Assembly: GCA_013003465.1 (NCBI GenBank)
Contig: JABDIZ010000170.1
Location: forward strand, 1-18,994
Source of the DNA: Rhodothermaceae bacterium
GTDB taxonomy: Bacteria; Bacteroidota; Rhodothermia; Rhodothermales; Rubricoccaceae
Direction: 5' to 3'
Length of the DNA: 18,994 nt
This document shows, piece by piece, positions 7,472-12,897 of the stretch; within the stretch, counting starts at the first letter, position 1; the number at the start of each line of letters is the position of its first letter. The translations under genes were made by a program, and so were the position numbers. Under the pieces are notes generated by a model that was not told the origin of the DNA, ran no database searches, and was given only the letters and a program-made list of their open reading frames with translations.

Positions 7472-8071
7472 GTGACAATCACCACTGATTCCCTTCTCGC
7501 GTTCGCCGAGGCGCAACTCACCGAGAGCCGCCGCGTGCAGGCCGCCGTCGCAGCGATGGCGCCCCAGCTTACCGAATTGTCCACGGCCGTCGCGGAACGG
7601 CTCCGCGCAGGTGGACGCGCCTACTTCTTCGGCAACGGCGGCTCGGCCGCCGACGCGCAGCACTGGGCCGCCGAACTCTCGGGCCGCTTCTACCTCGACC
7701 GCCCAGCCCTCCCGGCCTTCGCGCTGACCGCCAACTCGTCGCAGGTGACGGCCATCGGCAACGACTATGGCTATGCCGAAATCTTCGCACGGCCCCTCGC
7801 AGGCATAGTGCAGCCGGGCGATGTGACGGTAGGCCTCTCGACGAGCGGCAACTCGGAGAACGTGGTCCGTGGGCTGGAGGTGGCGCGGGAACACGGCGCG
7901 CTCACCGTCGGCTTCACAGGAGAAGGAGGCGGGCAGATGGCAGCGGTCTGTGACGCCCTGATCGCCATGCCGAGCACCGACACGCCGCGTATTCAGGAGG
8001 GCCATGCGCTCTGCGGCCACCTGCTCTGCGCCCTCGTGGAACGCGCCCTCTTCGGCGACAAGGACGCATGA
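7472..8071 (+). CDS. gmhA: Sedoheptulose 7-phosphate isomerase (phosphoheptose isomerase)
   Basis: A 199-residue SIS-domain protein of normal GmhA length. It shows FFGNGGSAADAQHWAAEL (residues 52-69), the phosphate loop STSGNS (123-128) and RIQEGHALCGH (173-183). The expected zinc ligands H64, E68, Q175 and H183 are all there, which separates GmhA from other SIS proteins such as DiaA. The enzyme converts sedoheptulose 7-phosphate to D-glycero-D-manno-heptose 7-phosphate in the cytosol, the first step of ADP- or GDP-heptose synthesis. The start is GTG at 7472, placing the first helix normally, and no ATG lies nearby in frame. The stop overlaps the gmhB start (ATGA), so the two are translationally coupled. 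With HddA and HddC nearby, the product most likely feeds GDP-heptose. Confidence 0.93.
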   Translation: MTITTDSLLAFAEAQLTESRRVQAAVAAMAPQLTELSTAVAERLRAGGRAYFFGNGGSAADAQHWAAELSGRFYLDRPALPAFALTANSSQVTAIGNDYGYAEIFARPLAGIVQPGDVTVGLSTSGNSENVVRGLEVAREHGALTVGFTGEGGGQMAAVCDALIAMPSTDTPRIQEGHALCGHLLCALVERALFGDKDA

Positions 8072-8628
8072 TGGCTCGCCCCGCCGTTTTTCTGGACCGC
8101 GACGGGACGCTCAACGAGGACCGCGGCTACGTCTACCAGGTGGACGACTTCGCCTGGCTCCCTGGCGCCCGCGAAGCCGTTGCACGGCTCAACGCAGCCG
8201 GACTCTTTACCGTCCTCGTGACAAACCAAGCGGGCGTGGCGCGCGGGCTCTATGAAGAGGCCGACATCGAACAACTCCACGCGTGGATGCAGGACGACCT
8301 CGCCTCCGTCGGCGCGCACCTGGACGCGCTCTACTACGCGCCCTATCACGTCGAAGGCGTCGTGGAGCGCTACGCCATCATGCACCCGGATCGCAAGCCA
8401 GACACGGGCATGCTCGAGCGCGCCATCCGCGAGCACGACCTCGACCCGGCCCGCTCGTTCATGGTCGGCGACAAGACGACCGACTTGATCCCTGGCCGCG
8501 CACTCGGCATGACGACGATCCTCGTGGAAACCGGCTACGGTCTCCGCGACCGCGATACCGCTCCGGCAGACTACATCGTCCCCGGCATCACTGAAGCAGC
8601 GGCGCTGACCCTCACGCGCCAGGCCTAG
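8068..8628 (+). CDS. gmhB: D-glycero-D-manno-heptose 1,7-bisphosphate 7-phosphatase, cysteine-free form
   Basis: A 186-residue HAD phosphatase with DRDGT at residues 10-14 (D10 nucleophile, D12 acid/base), VTNQAG at 51-56, RKP at 109-111 and MVGDKTTDL at 132-140. Length and order match GmhB, which removes the C7 phosphate of heptose 1,7-bisphosphate. Typical GmhB and HisB-N enzymes carry a zinc loop, Cys-x-His then Cys-x-Cys just before Arg-Lys-Pro. Here those positions are Ala91, Tyr93, His106 and Asp108, and the protein has no cysteine at all. The loop length is kept, so the fold probably persists without structural zinc. Starts at 8068 or 8071 (ATGATG) are both possible. It overlaps the gmhA stop by 4 nt. 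Its last 17 bases overlap the convergent acetyltransferase gene. Confidence 0.85.
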   Translation: MMARPAVFLDRDGTLNEDRGYVYQVDDFAWLPGAREAVARLNAAGLFTVLVTNQAGVARGLYEEADIEQLHAWMQDDLASVGAHLDALYYAPYHVEGVVERYAIMHPDRKPDTGMLERAIREHDLDPARSFMVGDKTTDLIPGRALGMTTILVETGYGLRDRDTAPADYIVPGITEAAALTLTRQA

Positions 8629-9061
8629 CGGCGAGTTCCATCCAGACATCGCCGTGCGGCGCCAAGCTGACGTAGCGCCACCCCCGCTTCGTGTAGAACA
8701 CATAGGCCCGCGTATCCGGCCCCGTTACCAGCCGAATCGGCTTGGGGCCACGTTGGAAGAGCCAGTCCACCGCCACGTCGAGCAGCGCCCCGCCCACACC
8801 CCGGCCTTCGGCTTCGGGACGAACGAACAAGGCAAACACCTCGCGGGCAGCCGAGTCCACGACCGAGAAGCCGACCAGTTGGTCCTCTACCTCGGCGCAC
8901 CACGCCTGGAGAGCTTGCTCCTCTAGCCGCGCCCCGAAGGAGTTCGGCGTGATGCCTCGCTCGGCCAGTTCCTCCATCGTCAGTGCGTTCTCGCGCACTG
9001 AGGTGCGAATGTCGAAAATGGCGGGTAGATCCCCGACCTTGGCTGGTCGAAGCTGAACCAT
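8612..9061 (-). CDS. GNAT-family N-acetyltransferase
   Basis: A 149-residue single-domain GNAT protein. The N-terminal strand RPAKVGDLPAIFDIR is typical, the central strand VFALFVRPEAEGRGVGGALL (residues 75-94) carries the acetyl-CoA pyrophosphate loop R-G-V-G-G, and the C-terminal part contains YVFYTKRGWRYV, the usual 'FYxKxGF' end. It should transfer an acetyl group from acetyl-CoA to an amine in the cytosol, but the substrate is not evident. It starts 13 nt after the VanX-like gene on the same strand, with no room for a promoter, so the two are probably co-transcribed. Acetylation of a peptidoglycan-derived or D-amino-acid compound would fit that neighbour but is speculation. Confidence 0.85.
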   Translation of the reverse strand: MVQLRPAKVGDLPAIFDIRTSVRENALTMEELAERGITPNSFGARLEEQALQAWCAEVEDQLVGFSVVDSAAREVFALFVRPEAEGRGVGGALLDVAVDWLFQRGPKPIRLVTGPDTRAYVFYTKRGWRYVSLAPHGDVWMELAARPGA

Positions 9062-9074
9062 GACTTGGCGGTGC

Positions 9075-9914
9075 TCACTGCACGGGAAAATCGTGGAATG
9101 TCTGGCGGAAGGGCTCGTCGCGGAGCGTGTAGTGCCACCACTCTTTGTGGTAGTTGCGGAAGCCGTGGCGGTCCATCACCGCGCGCAGGCGGCGGCGGTT
9201 GCGTAGCACCTCAGGGCCTACTGCCGCATTATCGGTCGCCGCAAGTTCGCTGAGGCAGTCGTAGGCGGTGCCCATATCGAGGTCACCTTCGGCATAGCGC
9301 TCGCTGAGCGGGCGGTCACAGCGGAGGAGAGGGCCGTCGGCTGGATCAGGGTAGGAGCCGGGCGGCGTGTAGGGGAGGGGCACGAGCGTGAGGTCCACCG
9401 TCGAGCCGCGGCTGTGGCCGCTGCGGCGGGCGATGTACCCGCGCGCAAACAGCCGCCCTTTCGGCTCCTCGGGGTAGAACGCGCGCTTCATTGTCTGGTC
9501 GTCGTTCCGCGCCCACCGGACGAAGTGGTTGACCGCTTGCTGAGGCCGGTAGCAGTCGTAGACCTTGAGCGAGAGCCCGTCGGCTTCGACTTCGGCCTGC
9601 ACGGCAGCGAGCGCCTGCGCCGCCCGTGTCGTCAGGACGCACTCGGGCGCCTCGTAGCCATCGATGGGCTCGCCGACGAAGTTGTAGGCCGTGGTGTAGC
9701 GCATCTCTTGCAGGATCGTCGGCGCCGCGTCGCGGAGGTAGACGAAACCATCGGGTAGCGAGTCGGGCTGCACAGGCGATGGAGCCATGTCCTCCACCAC
9801 GCCATCGTCCGCGATCAGAGGGGCAGGGGAAGGCGTTGCCTCGCTTGGGCCGCACCCGGCGCCGAGCAGCCCGATGGGCAGGAGAACGAGGACGAACGAG
9901 ACGAGCACACGCAT
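9075..9914 (-). CDS. D-alanyl-D-alanine dipeptidase (VanX/DdpX-like, M15D) lipoprotein
   Basis: The 279-residue protein begins with a lipoprotein signal ending LLGAGC (C21), so it is anchored in the envelope after lipidation. A Pro/Ser-rich linker to about residue 55 precedes the M15 catalytic domain. SGHSRGSTVDLTL holds zinc ligands H167 and D174, and KEWWHY gives catalytic E258 and zinc ligand H261. YRPQQA at 122-127 supplies the Arg typical of VanX. Such enzymes cut D-Ala-D-Ala. VanX is cytosolic in resistance clusters, but a periplasmic lipoprotein would recycle cell-wall dipeptide as proposed for DdpX. No vanH, vanA or sensor genes are nearby, so vancomycin resistance is not indicated. 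A TAGCTTG box lies 22 nt upstream of the ATG, and the GNAT gene follows after 13 nt. Confidence 0.88.
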   Translation of the reverse strand: MRVLVSFVLVLLPIGLLGAGCGPSEATPSPAPLIADDGVVEDMAPSPVQPDSLPDGFVYLRDAAPTILQEMRYTTAYNFVGEPIDGYEAPECVLTTRAAQALAAVQAEVEADGLSLKVYDCYRPQQAVNHFVRWARNDDQTMKRAFYPEEPKGRLFARGYIARRSGHSRGSTVDLTLVPLPYTPPGSYPDPADGPLLRCDRPLSERYAEGDLDMGTAYDCLSELAATDNAAVGPEVLRNRRRLRAVMDRHGFRNYHKEWWHYTLRDEPFRQTFHDFPVQ

Positions 9915-9936
9915 GGCGGGAGAAGCAGAGCGGGGT

Positions 9937-9943
9937 CAAGCTA
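9937..9943 (-). promoter_or_regulatory. TAnnTTG (-7-like) box upstream of the VanX-like gene
   Basis: On the minus strand TAGCTTG ends 22 nt before the ATG at 9914. It has the same form and nearly the same distance as the boxes before gmhA, the antiporter and mgtC. No -33 element is obvious. Confidence 0.4.
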
Positions 9944-9974
9944 CGATGCCGAGAGCCCGGTGCGATCTACACCG

Positions 9975-9981
9975 TACCTTG
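9975..9981 (+). promoter_or_regulatory. TAnnTTG (-7-like) box upstream of the antiporter gene
   Basis: TACCTTG lies 24 nt before the ATG at 10006. Together with the opposite-strand TAGCTTG at 9937-9943 it would make this 91-nt gap a compact divergent promoter region. The -33 position shows no clear TTG. Confidence 0.4.
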
Positions 9982-10005
9982 GTCCCCCGCCGTTTTTCCG
10001 CCTGC

Positions 10006-11946
10006 ATGCATTCTGAGTCCCTCCTGATCACCATTGCCGCCGTCGTCGTGCTGGGCATTGGTGCGCAGTGGCTGGCCTGGCGCTTCCGCCTGCCGAGCAT
10101 CCTCCTGCTGCTCATCTTCGGCTTCGTGGCCGGGCCTGTGACGGGCTTCATCGACCCGGCGACGCTGCAGGGCGACTGGCTCTTCCCGTTCGTCTCGCTG
10201 GCCGTTGGCATCATCCTGTTTGAAGGGGGCCTGAGCCTGCGGCTCGACGAGTTGCGCGAGGTGGGCGCGGCGGTTCGCAACCTGATCACCATCGGCGTCG
10301 TGGTGACGGGCGTGCTGGCGGCGCTTGGTGCGCACTACCTCGTCGGGTTCGGCTGGAACGTAGCCATCGTGACCGGCGCCATCCTGACCGTGACTGGCCC
10401 AACGGTCGTGATTCCGCTGCTGCGGCATGTCCGTCCGGCCGGGCGCGTGGGGACTGTCGCCAAGTGGGAGGGCATCACCATCGACCCCATCGGCGCAATC
10501 CTGGCCGTGCTCGTGATGGAGGCGATCATCCTCGTCCACGAGCCGCTGGCTCCCGGCGAGGTGCGCGAGGGCGTGGCGGGCAAGCTGGTGGAGGGCATGC
10601 TCCTCGAAGTGGTGGTGGGCGTGGGGGTGGCCATCCTCGGCGCGGCGTTTCTGGTGCTGCTGCTGCGCCGCCGCCTCGTCCCCGACTGGCTCCAGAACCC
10701 CATCGCGCTCATGACCGTCGTGGCGACGTTCGCGCTCGCCAACTCGCTGCAAGAGGAAGCCGGGCTGCTCGAGGCGACGCTGATGGGCATCATCATGGCG
10801 AACCAGAAGTACGTCTCGGTGCGCCGCATCGTCGAGTTCAAGGAGGACCTGCGGGTGCTCCTGATCTCCCTGTTGTTCATCGTGCTCAGCGCCCGCCTGA
10901 CCTTGGACGACCTCGCCTACGTGAGCACAGGGGCGCTGATCTTCCTGGGCGGGCTCATCTTCGTCGTGCGGCCGCTGGCTGTCTTTCTGTCTTCGCTCGG
11001 GACGCGGCTGACGTGGAAGGAGCAGGCGTTTCTCTCGTGGATGGCGCCGCGCGGCATCGTGGCCGCCGCCGTGGCGAGCCTGTTCAGCTTCCGCCTGCAA
11101 CCGTTCTTCCCCGAAGACGCCGCCGGGCTCGTGCCCATCATCTTCCTCGTCATCGTCGGCACAGTGGCGCTGTATGGCCTGACGATCTCGCCCGTGGCGC
11201 GCATGCTGGGCTTGGCACTGCCCGATCCGCAGGGCGTGCTCTTCATCGGCGCGCATCCGTGGGCCCGGCGTCTCGCCGAGGCCATCCATCGGCGCGGCTT
11301 CCGCGTGCTCCTCGTAGATGCCAACCCCAAGAACGTGCGCGCCGCTCGGCGGGCAGGCCTCCCAGCACAGCGCGCCAACGTCCTCGCCGATGGGGTCATC
11401 GACGAGTTAGACCTGAGTGGCGTCGGGCAGTTGCTCGCCCTCACCCCGAACGACGAGGTCAACGCGCTGGGGGCACTCCACTTCGCCGAGGCGTTCGAGA
11501 CGGCGGATGTGTACCAGCTCGCCACGCGGCTCGACAGCGCCCGCGAGACCGACATCCCCGTGCACCTGCGCGGCCAACCGCTGTTCAGCGACACCTCCAC
11601 CTATGCCGATCTGGACAGCCGTTTCCAGAACGGCGCCACCATCGCGAGCGTCACGCTCACCGAACGCTACCACTACAGCACCTTCCGCGGCGACTACGAC
11701 GACGCCATGCCGCTCTTTCTCGTGCGCGGCGACAAGCTCTCCGTCTTCTCGGGCGGCACCGACCTCAATCCGCAACCGGACGATGTCATCATCGCCCTCT
11801 TCGACGAGCGACCCGTCGCCCCTGGCGAGGGCGTGATCATTGAGCTGGAAGACACAGCAAGGCGCGGAGAGGAACCGAACGAGGAGTTGACCGAGTCCAC
11901 TCGGGAGCCCGTGGGAGCGGGATCGGCATCGCCCCTGCCGCGTTGA
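10006..11946 (+). CDS. CPA1-type cation/proton antiporter with C-terminal TrkA-N domain
   Basis: From the ATG at 10006 the protein has 646 residues. The open frame extends upstream into the VanX-like gene, but residues there are not protein-like and the ATG is followed at once by the first membrane helix. About 12 membrane helices fill residues 5-405. The ion-site helices carry TGPTVV at 130-135 and WEGITIDPIGA with D160. Many NhaP/NhaA-type enzymes have Thr-Asp-Pro and Asn-Asp here, so this is the single-Asp 'DP' variant. A Rossmann-like TrkA-N domain begins near 411 (VLFIGAHPWARRLAEAIH), with a TrkA-C-like segment near 550-620, indicating nucleotide-gated K+ or Na+/H+ exchange at the inner membrane. 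The last 30 residues are acidic. mgtC follows after 32 nt. Confidence 0.9.
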   Translation: MHSESLLITIAAVVVLGIGAQWLAWRFRLPSILLLLIFGFVAGPVTGFIDPATLQGDWLFPFVSLAVGIILFEGGLSLRLDELREVGAAVRNLITIGVVVTGVLAALGAHYLVGFGWNVAIVTGAILTVTGPTVVIPLLRHVRPAGRVGTVAKWEGITIDPIGAILAVLVMEAIILVHEPLAPGEVREGVAGKLVEGMLLEVVVGVGVAILGAAFLVLLLRRRLVPDWLQNPIALMTVVATFALANSLQEEAGLLEATLMGIIMANQKYVSVRRIVEFKEDLRVLLISLLFIVLSARLTLDDLAYVSTGALIFLGGLIFVVRPLAVFLSSLGTRLTWKEQAFLSWMAPRGIVAAAVASLFSFRLQPFFPEDAAGLVPIIFLVIVGTVALYGLTISPVARMLGLALPDPQGVLFIGAHPWARRLAEAIHRRGFRVLLVDANPKNVRAARRAGLPAQRANVLADGVIDELDLSGVGQLLALTPNDEVNALGALHFAEAFETADVYQLATRLDSARETDIPVHLRGQPLFSDTSTYADLDSRFQNGATIASVTLTERYHYSTFRGDYDDAMPLFLVRGDKLSVFSGGTDLNPQPDDVIIALFDERPVAPGEGVIIELEDTARRGEEPNEELTESTREPVGAGSASPLPR

Positions 11947-11948
11947 GA

Positions 11949-11955
11949 TACCTTG
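11949..11955 (+). promoter_or_regulatory. TAnnTTG (-7-like) box upstream of the MgtC-family gene
   Basis: TACCTTG starts 2 nt after the antiporter stop and lies 23 nt before the ATG at 11979. Sequence and spacing match the boxes before gmhA and the antiporter. It suggests that mgtC has its own promoter in addition to read-through. Confidence 0.4.
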
Positions 11956-11978
11956 CCCTTCTCCACTCGCCTCGCTTC

Positions 11979-12476
11979 ATGCCTGCCTCGGCGCTCCAGG
12001 ATCTGGAGATCCTTGCCCACGCTCTGCTCGCCCTCGCGCTGGGCGGCCTGATCGGCTTCGAGCGCGAAGCGGCGGGCAAGTGGGCCGGGCTGCGCACCCA
12101 CATGCTGGTCTGCCTCGCGGCGCTCCTGTTCGTCTACATGGGCCAGTATATCACGCTCCACACGGCTCCACTGTGGGAACGCGCAGGCATCGCCGGGAAC
12201 GCGCTCGGAGCCGACCCGATCCGTATCGTGCAGTCGATTGCCGTGGGCGTCTCCTTCGTCGGGGCCGGGGTCATCTTCCGCGACCCAGACCGGAACGTGG
12301 CGCGCGGCCTGACGACGGCGGCGACGCTGCTCGTCGTCGCGCCCATCGGCGTGGCCGTGGCCGTCCACCGGTATGTACTGGCCATCGGCGCGGCGCTGCT
12401 GGTCGTGTTTGTGCTGCGCGTGATGAACTGGGTCGAGCAGCGCTTCTTTGACGAACAATCGCCCGACGACGCCTGA
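11979..12476 (+). CDS. MgtC/SapB family inner-membrane protein
   Basis: The ATG at 11979 gives 165 residues. A TTG at 11943 would add 12 residues overlapping the antiporter stop, but the ATG fits the family N-terminus better. The MgtC signature is present: LGGLIGFEREAAGKWAGLRT, then a hydrophobic helix, SIAVGVSFVGAGVIF and RGLTTAATLLVVAPIGVAVA. About four or five membrane helices are expected. Only the membrane domain is present, without the C-terminal ACT-like domain of Salmonella MgtC. Family members are linked to Mg2+ limitation, membrane potential and ATP-synthase control, and their exact activity is unsettled. Position after a cation/proton antiporter supports a role in ion homeostasis. 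The stop is 2 nt before the next gene. Confidence 0.9.
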   Translation: MPASALQDLEILAHALLALALGGLIGFEREAAGKWAGLRTHMLVCLAALLFVYMGQYITLHTAPLWERAGIAGNALGADPIRIVQSIAVGVSFVGAGVIFRDPDRNVARGLTTAATLLVVAPIGVAVAVHRYVLAIGAALLVVFVLRVMNWVEQRFFDEQSPDDA

Positions 12477-12478
12477 CG

Positions 12479-12835
12479 GTGCCTCGCTTCCACATTCCCG
12501 ACGACAACGATGCGCTCCTCGCCGAGTGTGCGGTGGACACGTTCCGCTCGGGCGGGCCGGGCGGGCAGCACGCCAACAAGGTCGAGAGCGCGGTGCGGCT
12601 GACGCACGGCCCCTCGGGCCTTGTGGTCACGAGCCAGGCCTCACGGAGCCAGTTCCGCAACAAGGCCCTGGCCGTGGCCGAACTGCGACGCCGACTGGAA
12701 GAAGCCAACCGTCCTCAGAAACGCCGCATCGCCACGCGCCCGACGGCGGCCTCCAAACGCCGCCGCCTGAAGACGAAGCGGCAGCAGAGCGAGAAGAAGG
12801 CCTTGCGGCAGAAGCCGCGACGGGGCGAAGGATGA
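12479..12835 (+). CDS. ArfB-like peptidyl-tRNA hydrolase / RF-1-domain (GGQ) protein
   Basis: The start is GTG at 12479, 2 nt after the mgtC stop, giving 118 residues. FRSGGPGGQHANK places the catalytic GGQ at residues 28-30. The tail is strongly basic, with TRPTAASKRRRLKTKR followed by further Lys and Arg. This pattern matches the RF-1 domain and tail of ArfB/YaeJ and mitochondrial ICT1, where the tail enters the empty mRNA channel and GGQ releases peptide from stalled ribosomes. There is no codon-recognition domain, so it is not RF1 or RF2. It is somewhat shorter than E. coli ArfB (about 140 residues). Its place behind mgtC suggests cotranscription rather than shared function. Stalled-ribosome rescue is likely but not proven, since related RF-like proteins are uncharacterised. 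Confidence 0.82.
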   Translation: MPRFHIPDDNDALLAECAVDTFRSGGPGGQHANKVESAVRLTHGPSGLVVTSQASRSQFRNKALAVAELRRRLEEANRPQKRRIATRPTAASKRRRLKTKRQQSEKKALRQKPRRGEG

Positions 12836-12897
12836 GACGCCTGTTGCCGCGCGACGGAAGGGCGGCGTTTCTTTTGAGCCCCATCGGCTTTGCCTCT

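Noticed and set aside
9075..9914. Vancomycin-resistance cluster
   Set aside because: Only the VanX-like gene is present. No ligase, dehydrogenase or two-component genes adjoin, and the product is a lipoprotein.
9787..10005. Long upstream extension of the antiporter frame into the vanX-like gene
   Set aside because: The extra 73 residues overlap the opposite-strand lipoprotein signal region and lack protein-like character. The ATG at 10006 directly precedes the first membrane helix.
9967..11289. 440-residue minus-strand frame rich in His, Gln, Asp and Arg
   Set aside because: A shadow of the membrane-protein codons of the antiporter. Similar His/Asp/Gln-rich antisense frames appear opposite the AI-2E transporter (6669-7157).
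12448..12897. N-terminal extension of the GH13 protein from an ATG at 12448
   Set aside because: It overlaps the GGQ protein in another frame, is Arg/Pro-rich shadow sequence, and would place the clear signal peptide at residue 150.
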